DNA from: an uncultured Gemmiger sp.
GTDB lineage: Bacteria > Bacillota > Clostridia > Oscillospirales > Ruminococcaceae
Length of the DNA stretch: 48,892 nucleotides
Reading direction: 5' to 3'
NCBI GenBank assembly: GCA_944388105.1
Contig: CALXHN010000009.1
Coordinates: 1 to 48,892, forward strand
A program made the position numbers and the translations under genes. The notes beneath the pieces were generated by a model. The model had not been told where the DNA came from. It saw only the letters and a program-made list of their open reading frames with translations, and did no database searches. Shown in pieces: positions 1 through 7,707 of this stretch; position 1 is the first letter of the stretch; every line of letters begins with the position of its first letter.

Positions 1-2373
1 CGTCTGCCGGTGTGGGCACGCATCCTGCTGGGCGTGCTGGCGGTGGTCGTGGTGTTTGCGGGGCTGGCCGTGGGGTACATCAACGGCAAGCTGGATCTGA
101 TCCGCTATGACGATGGTACGGTGGACAGTGTGGGTTCCATTGACGCCGGGGAAGACCAGGATCTGGACAGCAGCGGCCTGGCACACAACACCGGCGACAT
201 GATCATGCCGGAAGGCAGCCCTTTCCAGGATGACAATGTGCTCAATATGCTGCTCATCAGCACCGACGAACGCACCGACGCCGTCAATGACGCCGATGCC
301 TTTACCCATCTGAACGACCTGGACGGCACCCGTGCCACCACCGAATTCAGCTCCGACGCCCGGGCCGACAGCCTGATCCTGGCCTCTCTGAACATCCAGG
401 AAGACACCATCAAGCTGGTGTCCATCGAGCGTGCCACCGGTGTGCCCATCATGCTGGACGGGTATGAGGACCAGTATGACTGGATCACCCACACCTTCCG
501 TTACGGCGGCGCGCGCCTGACCATGGACACGGTGGCGGAATGCCTGAACCTGGACGTGGATCACTATGTGCGTTTCAACTTCAATTCTTTTGTGCAGATC
601 GTGGATGCCGTGGGCGGCATTGATATTGAACTGACCGAGATGGAGGCTGCGGCCCTGAACTGGGAAGTGCCCTCCAACTCCATGCTGATTATCGGCAAGG
701 TGCATGCCGGCCTCAACCATCTGGACGGCTACACCGCTCTGCAGTATGCCCGCCTGCGCGCCATCGACAATGACTGGCAGCGCATCGTGCGGCAGCGCAC
801 CGTCATCCAGGCGGTGCTGGACCAGATCCAGCATGCCTCGGTCACCGAGCTGGATGACCTGCTCAATACAGTTCTGCCTCTGGTGCAGACCAACTTCACC
901 AAATCGGAGATCGCGGCGCTGCTGGTGCAGCTGCCCGGTTTCCTGGGGGTGCAGACGGAGCAGATGTCCCTGCCGGTGGAAGGCACCTACGGCGTGCGCA
1001 CCGGTATGGACAACCGCACCATGTATGACCCCGACTGGCAGACCAACAGCGATATCCTGCAGGACTTCTTCTACGGGGATATGACGGCCGATGAGGCCAT
1101 CGCCGCCCATGTGACAGACGAGAGCGCCACGGCGGAGACCGCCGAAGAAGAGCCTGCGCGGGATCTGACCCCCATGGAATCCTATCTTACCGCAAACAGC
1201 AGTCCTGTGGATCTGGAAGAGGGCATCAACGGGGAGGATTTCGGCAACGGCAACTACCGGGTCTTCCTGGCCGGCGCACCTCAGGGCACCAACGTGTACT
1301 GGCAGATGAAGCAGGCCCTGGTGCAATACCTCCATGAAAGCCAGGGCGTGAATGTGCTGCTGGAGGACTGCGGTCCCGCAGCCGCCCTGAGCCTGCAGCG
1401 GTATATTGATACCGGCAGCGGCTGCACCTTCTCCAGCCAGGAAGAGGAAGATTTCTGGTCCTGGCTGTATGAGTACAACGACAGCCAGCTGGACAGCGGC
1501 AAATTCACCGTGGTGGGCCTGGGCAGCGACAGCGACCCCGACATGGTCCTCACCGGCCTGAGCACCCTTCTGGACGAGGAAGTGACCGGCGAAGACCTGT
1601 CCGGTACCGCAGCGCGCCATCTGCTGACCAATCTGCGGCAGGGCAATGGGGTGCGCACCAATTCCTCCTACCGGCTGCTGTATCAGCTGCAGCGTCTGGC
1701 CCAGGGCAGCGCGACGGATCAGAACGACCTGAACCTGCTGTTCGGAGAAAATACCGACCGTGTCCTGTCCATTCTGGACAGCGTTCTGTCCGGCAGCGGG
1801 CAGAATGGTTCTCTGGCCGACAACTTCACCACGGTCTGGCAGCAGTACAGTGACCAGAACTTCTTCGGCATGTTCGCCCCCGAGGAAGTCCTGCTGACCC
1901 CCGCCGACCTGGACGGGGACGGTCAGGCGCCCCAGACCACCCTGGCCATGGCCATCAACACCGGTTCCACCCCCGCCGCCGGCAAGGTCTGCGCCATTCT
2001 GGGCGCCTGCCTGGATGTGGACGGGGAAGGTACCCAGCCCCAGGGCATTGATGCCGGAACGCTGTACAGCACCCTGGCCGATGCCGACGCCCTGCTGGCC
2101 CGTCAGGAACCGGAAGCCACTGCCACCCCGCAACCCACCCTCCAGCCTGCCGGTGGGGAGAAAACCGGGGAAGAAGCGGCGGATGACGGAGACTGCTACT
2201 TCCTGGCCCTGGACGGAAAAGACAGCCCCTATGCCGAGGAAAACGGCATCCTGACGGGAAATGCCGACCAGCCTGCCGCCGACTATTTCCAGAAGATTCT
2301 GCTGATGCCTTCGGCACAGGGGGTCACGTCGGCGGAAGAGGAGACCGGGGCCGCAGAAGCTGCCGGCCGGTAA
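1..2373 (+). CDS. LCP (LytR-CpsA-Psr) family cell-wall ligase with long C-terminal extension, 5' partial
   Basis: The frame is open from the first base, so the true start probably lies upstream; a GTG at 10 has no visible ribosome site. Numbering from that GTG, a membrane segment (about 3-25) precedes an LCP domain (about 75-330). Family marks are SIERAT (138-143, matching the usual SIPRDT), WITHTFRYGG, VGGIDIE, and the Arg-rich DNDWQRIVRQR near 253-263. LCP proteins transfer undecaprenyl-linked glycopolymers to peptidoglycan outside the membrane. Residues from about 415 onward are unusual for the family: they resemble a degenerate EreA/ChaN-like domain, followed by a low-complexity acidic, Ala/Thr/Pro-rich tail. 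The LCP call is firm; the C-terminal assignment is tentative. No clear terminator follows; the next promoter starts 27 bases later. Confidence 0.85.
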   Translation, partial: RLPVWARILLGVLAVVVVFAGLAVGYINGKLDLIRYDDGTVDSVGSIDAGEDQDLDSSGLAHNTGDMIMPEGSPFQDDNVLNMLLISTDERTDAVNDADAFTHLNDLDGTRATTEFSSDARADSLILASLNIQEDTIKLVSIERATGVPIMLDGYEDQYDWITHTFRYGGARLTMDTVAECLNLDVDHYVRFNFNSFVQIVDAVGGIDIELTEMEAAALNWEVPSNSMLIIGKVHAGLNHLDGYTALQYARLRAIDNDWQRIVRQRTVIQAVLDQIQHASVTELDDLLNTVLPLVQTNFTKSEIAALLVQLPGFLGVQTEQMSLPVEGTYGVRTGMDNRTMYDPDWQTNSDILQDFFYGDMTADEAIAAHVTDESATAETAEEEPARDLTPMESYLTANSSPVDLEEGINGEDFGNGNYRVFLAGAPQGTNVYWQMKQALVQYLHESQGVNVLLEDCGPAAALSLQRYIDTGSGCTFSSQEEEDFWSWLYEYNDSQLDSGKFTVVGLGSDSDPDMVLTGLSTLLDEEVTGEDLSGTAARHLLTNLRQGNGVRTNSSYRLLYQLQRLAQGSATDQNDLNLLFGENTDRVLSILDSVLSGSGQNGSLADNFTTVWQQYSDQNFFGMFAPEEVLLTPADLDGDGQAPQTTLAMAINTGSTPAAGKVCAILGACLDVDGEGTQPQGIDAGTLYSTLADADALLARQEPEATATPQPTLQPAGGEKTGEEAADDGDCYFLALDGKDSPYAEENGILTGNADQPAADYFQKILLMPSAQGVTSAEEETGAAEAAGR

Positions 2374-2399
2374 AATCCACAATAATTTTCCCGGAAGTG

Positions 2400-2428
2400 T
2401 TGACAAAACCGGAGAACTGTGCTTTAAT
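2400..2428 (+). promoter_or_regulatory. Sigma-A promoter of the T-box/trpXYZ operon
   Basis: TTGACA (2400-2405), a 17-base spacer and TTTAAT (2423-2428) form a near-consensus promoter. The predicted start, near 2435, lies just upstream of the T-box Stem I. Confidence 0.8.
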
Positions 2429-2439
2429 TAGCTAAACCA

Positions 2440-2706
2440 ATGAAGCGAAAGTAAAACTGCAGGCGCACCCACAGAGAGCCCCCGATGCTGGGAACGGGGC
2501 GGAGAGCGGAGCAGAACAATGGTTCGCGGAGGGCACGGGGAAAAGGCAGAAGCCTGAGTATCCGCTGACGGCAGCCCCCGTTACAGGGCAGGGAAGTGTT
2601 GGCTTCCCGCAGAGCGGCCGTGCAAAGCACGGCAAGCAAGGTGGCACCACAGGAATTTGTTCCTGCCCTTGCACAGGCAACAGGTCTGTGCAAGGGCAGT
2701 TTTTTT
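2440..2706 (+). promoter_or_regulatory. T-box riboswitch leader, probably tRNA-Trp responsive
   Basis: This leader fills the 482-base gap before trpX. The Stem I base is GCGAA (2445-2449) paired with TTCGC (2523-2527), with AGTA on the 5' side, the AGAGAG and GATG distal-loop elements near 2473-2486, and GAACAATGG on the 3' side. The T-box core AAGGTGGCACCAC is at 2638-2650. Its GCAAGG (2636-2641) can pair with CCTTGC (2667-2672) as antiterminator, competing with the terminator at 2663-2706. TGGC (2642-2645) would pair with a tRNA ending GCCA, i.e. discriminator G, as in bacterial tRNA-Trp. The best specifier reading is TGG (2520-2522), but the spacing from GAA is not canonical, and CAA or AAT are alternatives. 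The T-box class is firm; the amino acid is inferred mainly from the transporter family. Confidence 0.85.
2663..2706 (+). terminator. T-box regulated intrinsic terminator
   Basis: CTGCCCTTGCACAG (2663-2676) pairs perfectly with CTGTGCAAGGGCAG (2686-2699) and is followed by a run of seven T. Its 5' arm overlaps the antiterminator partner CCTTGC. Confidence 0.9.
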
Positions 2707-2855
2707 ATCCCCGGTACAGACAGAATCACCGTATTCACAAGGGGGCCATGAACCATGAAACACATCCGATTGGCAGAGCGATGGCGGGGCTGAGCCGTTT
2801 GTCCGTCCCATCACCCGAAAACACTGTATGCTCACTGCAAGAAAGGATGCTTACC

Positions 2856-3878
2856 ATGAAAAAGACCATTGCTATGCTGACCGCCGCCACCCTCGCCCTT
2901 TCCCTGGCCGCCTGCGGCGGCACCGGGGCCACTTCCGGTTCCTCTGCTTCCACCTCCGCTGCCACGGCGGACAACGCTTCCGCAGGCGGATACCGCATCG
3001 CCATTGTGCAGCAGCTGGACCACGCCAGCCTGGACGAAATCCGCACCGCCATCGAGGCGGAACTGGATGCCAAGGCCGCCGAGCTGGGCATCACCATTGA
3101 ATACAAGGATTTCAACGGCCAGAACGACCCCACCACCCTGAACCAGATCGGCACCCAGGTGGTCTCCGACGGGTATGACGCCATCATCCCCATCGCCTCT
3201 CTGGCAGCCCAGTGCATGACCACCGCCGCTGCCGATACCGGGACCCCGGTGATCTACGCCGCCATCTCCGACCCCGAAGCTGCCGAGCTCACCGGCATTG
3301 ACTACGTCACCGGCACTTCCGACGCCCTGGACACCAAGTTCATCATGGACATGATGTTCGCCGCCGACCCGGACATCCAGACCGTGGGCCTGCTCTACTC
3401 CAACTCCGAGCCCAACTCCGAAAAGCCCATCGCGGATGCCAAGGCATATCTGGACGAGAAGGGCATCGCCTACGTGGAAGCCACCGGCAACACCAACGAT
3501 GAGGTGCTCAGCGCTGCGGCCAACCTGGCCGATCAGGCCGACGCCGTCTTCACCCCCACCGATAACGTGGTCATGGCCGCCGCCGCTGCGGTCAGCGAGA
3601 CCCTGACCAAGGCGGGCGTGCCCTACTACACCGGCGCAGACAGCTTCGTCACCGCCGGCGCCCTGGCCACCTGCGGCGTCAACTACACCGACCTGGGCAC
3701 CACCACCGCCGACATGGCCCTGGATGTGCTGCAGACCGGCACCGTGCCCGAGTACCATGTGATGGAAGGCGGCATCATCACCGTCAACACCGAGACCGCG
3801 GCTGCGCTGGGCATCGATCCCTCCGCCTTCGCCGACCTGGGCGGCACCCTGAAGGAAGTCGTCACCGCGGCCGAATAA
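2856..3878 (+). CDS. trpX: ABC transporter substrate-binding lipoprotein, TrpX-like
   Basis: This 340-residue lipoprotein belongs to the ABC_sub_bind family (PF04392), which includes the tryptophan-binding TrpX proteins of Firmicutes. It has a Lys-Lys signal peptide with lipobox SLAAC (Cys20), so the mature protein should be anchored on the outer face of the membrane, and a two-lobe periplasmic-binding fold follows. I chose ATG 2856 because AAAGGA lies 8 bases upstream and the signal peptide starts there; an in-frame ATG at 2847 lies within that ribosome site. The T-box leader upstream and the permease and ATPase genes downstream make this the first gene of an importer operon. Tryptophan as the substrate rests on family and riboswitch, not on binding residues. 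Confidence 0.8.
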   Translation: MKKTIAMLTAATLALSLAACGGTGATSGSSASTSAATADNASAGGYRIAIVQQLDHASLDEIRTAIEAELDAKAAELGITIEYKDFNGQNDPTTLNQIGTQVVSDGYDAIIPIASLAAQCMTTAAADTGTPVIYAAISDPEAAELTGIDYVTGTSDALDTKFIMDMMFAADPDIQTVGLLYSNSEPNSEKPIADAKAYLDEKGIAYVEATGNTNDEVLSAAANLADQADAVFTPTDNVVMAAAAAVSETLTKAGVPYYTGADSFVTAGALATCGVNYTDLGTTTADMALDVLQTGTVPEYHVMEGGIITVNTETAAALGIDPSAFADLGGTLKEVVTAAE

Positions 3879-3893
3879 TTCCCCATAACCAAC

Positions 3894-3928
3894 GGCAGGC
3901 AGCGCCCCGCAGGTGCGCTGCTTTTGCC
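3894..3928 (+). terminator. Intra-operon hairpin with T-run between trpX and trpY
   Basis: GCAGCGC (3899-3905) pairs with GCGCTGC (3915-3921), followed by TTTT. An outer GGCA (3894-3897) could pair with TGCC (3925-3928). It probably acts as a partial terminator or mRNA stabiliser that keeps the binding-protein message more abundant than the permease message. Confidence 0.55.
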
Positions 3929-3970
3929 TTTGTCAGAAACTTTTTCCCGGAAAGGAAGGTCCTGCCGACC

Positions 3971-4891
3971 ATGTTATCCATCGCCATCATCCAAAGCGCG
4001 CTGGAGCTGGGCTGCATCTATTCTCTTGTGGCCATGGCCCTGTTCCTCAGCTTCCGTGTGCTCAACATCGCGGATATGACCACCGACGGCGCATTCACCC
4101 TGGGCTGCGCGGTCTCAGCCACCGCCGCCGTGGCCGGACACCCCTTCCTGGGGCTGGTGCTGGCCATTCTGGCCGGTGCCTGCGCGGGCTTCGTCACCGC
4201 TTTGCTCCAGACGCGCCTGGGCGTGCCCTCCATTCTGGCCGGCATCGTCACCAACACCGGGCTGTACACCGTGAACCTGGCCATCATGGGCTTCTCTTCC
4301 AACGTGCCCATGCTCAAAACCACCACCATCTTCACCCTTGCCCAGGACCTGATGGGGGAGAACGCCCCCTACAAGCTCATCGTGGCCGCGGCCATCACCG
4401 TGGTGGTCTGTGTGCTGCTCATCCTCTTCCTGGGCACCCGGCTGGGCCTGTCCATCCGGGCCACCGGCGACAACCCGGACATGGTCCGGGCCAGCTCCAT
4501 CAACACGGCGTTTACCGTCACGGTGGGGCTGTGTGTGGCCAACTGCATGACCTCCCTGTCCGGGGCGGTGCTGGCCCAGTACCAGCGCTCCGCCGATATC
4601 AACCTGGGCACCGGCATGGTGGTCATCGGTCTGGCCTCCCTCATCATCGGCGAGACCCTCTTTGCCCGGGGCGGGCTGTGGGTCAAGGCGGTAGCGGCCA
4701 TCGGCGGCAGCGTGATCTACCGCTTCATCATTGCCCTGGCGCTGCGCATCAATGTGCCCTCCGAGTGCATGAAACTGCTCTCCGCCGTCATTGTGGGTCT
4801 GGCCATCGCCGCACCCACCATCCGCAAGAACGTGGCCTTTGCCCAGCGCCGTCGGGCAGCCCGGAAGCAGGGGGGTGGCAGCCGTGCTTGA
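3971..4891 (+). CDS. trpY: ABC transporter permease, TrpY-like
   Basis: This 306-residue, highly hydrophobic protein has the layout of branched-chain-amino-acid-type permeases (LivH/BPD_transp_2 superfamily). It starts with a membrane helix, has about eight to nine segments in all, and carries the RATGDNPDMVRASSIN cytoplasmic loop expected to contact the ATPase. It ends in a basic tail. A GGAAAGGAAGG site lies upstream of ATG 3971. The stop overlaps the trpZ start, which indicates translational coupling. With TrpX and TrpZ it would form the membrane channel of the probable tryptophan importer. Confidence 0.8.
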   Translation: MLSIAIIQSALELGCIYSLVAMALFLSFRVLNIADMTTDGAFTLGCAVSATAAVAGHPFLGLVLAILAGACAGFVTALLQTRLGVPSILAGIVTNTGLYTVNLAIMGFSSNVPMLKTTTIFTLAQDLMGENAPYKLIVAAAITVVVCVLLILFLGTRLGLSIRATGDNPDMVRASSINTAFTVTVGLCVANCMTSLSGAVLAQYQRSADINLGTGMVVIGLASLIIGETLFARGGLWVKAVAAIGGSVIYRFIIALALRINVPSECMKLLSAVIVGLAIAAPTIRKNVAFAQRRRAARKQGGGSRA

Positions 4892-5693
4892 TCTGAAAAA
4901 TGTGGGCAAGACCTTCAACCCGGGCACCGTCAATGAGAAAAAGGCCCTCACCGGTGTCAATCTTCACCTGGACGCCGGTGACTTCGCCACCATCGTGGGC
5001 TCCAACGGTGCCGGCAAATCCACCCTGTTCAACGCCATTGCCGGCTCTTTTGTGCCGGACACCGGCAGCATCCTGCTGGATGGGGAGGACATCACCTTCC
5101 TGCCGGACTACCGCCGGTCCAAGACCATCGGCCGGATGTTCCAGGACCCTCTGCGGGGCACCGCGCCCAACATGACCATTGAGGAAAATCTGGCCCTGGC
5201 TTATCTGCGGGCTTCGGGGCAGACTTCCCCCTTCTCCCGCATCACCCGGGCAGACCGGGAACTCTTTGCCCAGCGGCTGTCCCAGCTGGGTCTGGGGCTG
5301 GAAAAACGGATGAAACAACCGGTGGGCCTGCTTTCCGGCGGACAGCGTCAGGCCCTGACCCTGCTCATGGCCACCCTGGTCACCCCCAAGCTGCTGCTGC
5401 TGGATGAACACACCGCCGCCCTGGACCCTGCCACCGCCGACAAGGTACTGGAACTGACCAAGAGCATCGTGGCCGAAAACCACATCACCTGCCTGATGAT
5501 CACCCACAACATGCACGATGCCCTGACCCTGGGCAACCGTACCCTGATGATGGACAGCGGCCGCATCGTGCTGGATATTGCCGGACCGGAACGCAAAGGC
5601 CTGACCGTGGACGACCTGCTCCAGCGGTTTGCCAAAAATGCCGGACACGCCCTGTCCGACGACCGGGTCCTGCTCAGTCAGGCGGAAGAATAA
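4884..5693 (+). CDS. trpZ: ABC transporter ATP-binding protein, TrpZ-like
   Basis: This 269-residue cytoplasmic ATPase energises the importer. It contains Walker A GSNGAGKST (39-47), a Q-loop at MFQDPL, the signature LSGGQRQAL, Walker B LLLLDEHTAALD and the switch histidine in THNMHDAL. The start is GTG 4884, preceded by an AGGGGGG site at a suitable distance and overlapping the trpY stop; GTG 4875 is a less likely alternative because it lies inside that site. It is the last gene of the operon, with a bidirectional terminator just downstream facing convergent murC. Confidence 0.88.
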   Translation: MLDLKNVGKTFNPGTVNEKKALTGVNLHLDAGDFATIVGSNGAGKSTLFNAIAGSFVPDTGSILLDGEDITFLPDYRRSKTIGRMFQDPLRGTAPNMTIEENLALAYLRASGQTSPFSRITRADRELFAQRLSQLGLGLEKRMKQPVGLLSGGQRQALTLLMATLVTPKLLLLDEHTAALDPATADKVLELTKSIVAENHITCLMITHNMHDALTLGNRTLMMDSGRIVLDIAGPERKGLTVDDLLQRFAKNAGHALSDDRVLLSQAEE

Positions 5694-5712
5694 AGGGCAA
5701 AAGCTGCCAACA

Positions 5713-5753
5713 AAAATCCCCCGCGCCGGCAATCAACCGGTACGGGGGATTTT
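5713..5753. terminator. Bidirectional terminator between trpZ and murC
   Basis: AAAATCCCCCG (5713-5723) pairs with CGGGGGATTTT (5743-5753). The A-rich and T-rich flanks let it work for both converging transcripts. Confidence 0.8.
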
Positions 5754-5782
5754 GCACTGTTTACAGGAATTTGGTGGAAAAC

Positions 5783-7156
5783 TCAGCGGACCATCAGATC
5801 AGCTGCTTTGTACAGGTCGCCGCAGCTCATGCAGACCACCAGGTCGCCCTTTCTGGCGTTTTCCCGCACCCAGGCGGCGGCGCTTTCCAGCCCGTCAACC
5901 ACCACGCTGCCGGGAATCTTGGCGGCCAGGTCTTCGGTGTGTACGCTGCCGTCATCCACCTCGCGGCTGCCCATGATGGGCAGGAGTACGCAGACGTCGG
6001 CGGTGTTCAGGACCTTGGCAAAGTCGTCCATGAGGGCCTTGGTGCGGCTGTAGGTGAAGGGCTGGTGCACCGCGATGATGCGGTCATAGCCCATCTTGTG
6101 GGCGGTGGCCAGGGTGGCGGCCAGCTCGGCGGGATGGTGGGCGTAATCATCCACCACCACGGCGCCGGAAGGCGTCTCGCCCTTGACCTCGAAGCGGCGG
6201 CCGGTGCCCTTGAAGCTTTCGGCAGCGCGCTCGGCGTCGGCGGGGGTCAGGCCCAGGGGACGCACGCAGCAGCACATGGCCAGGGCGTTGTAGATGTTGT
6301 GGTAGCCCGGAACGCCCAGACGCAGGTGGGCAAAATGATCGTCCAGCTCATTGACATCGAACTCGTAGAATCCGGGCCGGTATTCCTGGATATTCACGGC
6401 GCGGAACCGGGCCTCCTCCTCAATGCCGAAGGACAGCACCGGCCGGTCGATGGAATTGACCACGTCCACGGTGTTGTGGTCATCCATGTTGAAGACCACC
6501 GTGCGGGACAGCAGAGCGAACTTCTGGAAAGCCAGCTTCAGCTTGCCCATGGTGTGGTAGTATTCCAGGTGGTCGTTGTCGATGTTCAGGATCACGCCGA
6601 TGTAGGGAGTCAGGTGCAGGAAAGTCTCATGGTACTCACAGGACTCAATGACGGCGGTCTGGCCGCTGCCTGCCTTGCCGTACCCCTGGATCAGGGGCAG
6701 CTTGCCGCCGATGACCGCGGCCGGGTCCCGTCCGGCCAGTTCCAGCATGGTGGTGATCATGCCGGAGGTGGTGGTCTTGCCGTGGGTGCCGGACACGCCC
6801 ACCGTCATGGGGTACATCCGGCTCACATAGCCCAGCAGTACGCTGCGCTCCACCGCCGGAATGCCGTGGGCGCGGGCGGCAGCCAGCTCAGGGTTGTCGT
6901 CATGGATGGCGGCGCTGTACACCACCAGGTCGGCCCCCTTCACGTTTTCCGCGTTGTGGCCCAGGGTCACGGTCATGCCCATGGCGCGCTCGGATTCGGT
7001 GATCTTGGTCTCCTCCACATCGGAACCGGACAGGGTCAGTCCGCGGGTGTGCAGGATCTGGATCAGGGGATACATTCCCGACCCGCCGCAGCCGATCAGA
7101 TGTACGTGCTTGACATTGTCCAGCAGTTTGGGATCATAGGTGTTGAAAAAAGGCAT
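5783..7156 (-). CDS. murC: UDP-N-acetylmuramate--L-alanine ligase
   Basis: MurC adds L-alanine to UDP-N-acetylmuramate using ATP, the first amino-acid step of cytoplasmic peptidoglycan precursor synthesis. The 457-residue length is normal. The N-terminal Rossmann part carries IGCGGSGMYPL (21-31), the central ATP-binding loop is GTHGKTT (123-129), and VDDYAHHPAE marks the C-terminal Mur ligase domain. The ATG is preceded on the minus strand by GAGGTGAGG. The gene stands alone, facing trpZ at its 3' end and divergent from the small gene at 7353. A possible -10 (TATAAT, reading from 7238 to 7233) lies upstream, without a clear -35. Confidence 0.96.
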   Translation of the reverse strand: MPFFNTYDPKLLDNVKHVHLIGCGGSGMYPLIQILHTRGLTLSGSDVEETKITESERAMGMTVTLGHNAENVKGADLVVYSAAIHDDNPELAAARAHGIPAVERSVLLGYVSRMYPMTVGVSGTHGKTTTSGMITTMLELAGRDPAAVIGGKLPLIQGYGKAGSGQTAVIESCEYHETFLHLTPYIGVILNIDNDHLEYYHTMGKLKLAFQKFALLSRTVVFNMDDHNTVDVVNSIDRPVLSFGIEEEARFRAVNIQEYRPGFYEFDVNELDDHFAHLRLGVPGYHNIYNALAMCCCVRPLGLTPADAERAAESFKGTGRRFEVKGETPSGAVVVDDYAHHPAELAATLATAHKMGYDRIIAVHQPFTYSRTKALMDDFAKVLNTADVCVLLPIMGSREVDDGSVHTEDLAAKIPGSVVVDGLESAAAWVRENARKGDLVVCMSCGDLYKAADLMVR

Positions 7157-7203
7157 CGGTCCTCACCTCAAAAAAATGCCTGCCCGCCCGCGGCGGGAAC
7201 AGG

Positions 7204-7231
7204 TTGATTCTGCTTTTATGCATGATATAAT
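7204..7231 (+). promoter_or_regulatory. Sigma-A promoter for the small gene at 7353
   Basis: TTGATT (7204-7209), a 16-base spacer and TATAAT (7226-7231). The predicted start near 7238 leaves a leader of about 115 bases. Confidence 0.65.
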
Positions 7232-7352
7232 GATTATAGTATTTTTTGGCCGCAAAATAAACACTTTTTTTGAAAAAAGGGCGAATATGGCTGAAAAAAA
7301 ACTCCATGAACCGTCGCCGCGGGTGCCGGAATCACCGAAAGAGGAGTCCACC

Positions 7353-7586
7353 ATGAAACGCAGCAGCCTGATCTACGGCTTCAATCCCCACGCCCTGTGC
7401 AGTGCGGGCAAGGATTTTGTGCCCGTGGCCATCACCCCCAGGGAGCTGGGGCGCATTGGCATTCCGGCCCGCAAGGTGGAGCGGGTCATGCAGGAACTGT
7501 CCCGGCTGGTGCAGGCGGACCCCGCCCTGGACGATCCGGCCGTCCTGGCAGGGCTGGCGCGGCAGATCGCGGCGCAGCTTCTGTAG
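7353..7586 (+). CDS. Small protein of unknown function (77 aa)
   Basis: I do not recognise this protein. It is cytoplasmic-looking, with no signal peptide or membrane helix: a short N-terminal part (MKRSSLIYGFNPHAL) and a probable helical C-terminal half (PRELGRIGIPARKVERVMQE onward). I chose ATG 7353 because AGAGGAG sits 7 bases upstream; an in-frame ATG at 7287 would add 22 Lys/Pro/Glu-rich residues and has a weaker site. It has its own promoter, lies divergent from murC and precedes glyS, which also has its own promoter, so context does not indicate a role. Codon use matches the neighbours. Confidence 0.65.
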   Translation: MKRSSLIYGFNPHALCSAGKDFVPVAITPRELGRIGIPARKVERVMQELSRLVQADPALDDPAVLAGLARQIAAQLL

Positions 7587-7604
7587 GAGGCCCGTTTTAT
7601 ATTA

Positions 7605-7633
7605 TTGCCCGCAGCGGGGCAATGTGCTATAAT
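7605..7633 (+). promoter_or_regulatory. Sigma-A promoter of glyS
   Basis: TTGCCC (7605-7610), a 17-base spacer and TATAAT (7628-7633). The -35 lies in the left arm of a hairpin, ATTGCCC (7604-7610) with GGGCAAT (7617-7623), which lacks a T-run. Confidence 0.75.
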
Positions 7634-7707
7634 AGCCCTATTGTGCCGGAAAGGCATGGGAATACATCGCTTGTGTGGCAGCCAGCCACGCGGGAGGGAG
7701 AGTAACA

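Noticed and set aside
2688-2855. N-terminal extension of the TrpX-like protein from the upstream ATG
   Set aside because: It would overlap the T-box terminator and place a non-signal sequence before the lipoprotein signal peptide; ATG 2856 has the ribosome site.
5771-7207. 478-codon plus-strand frame opposite murC
   Set aside because: A shadow of murC; composition is His/Gly/Val-rich and there is no ribosome site at its start.
7634-7707. Possible T-box leader for glyS
   Set aside because: The leader is only about 70 bases and has no AAGGTGG core or terminator.
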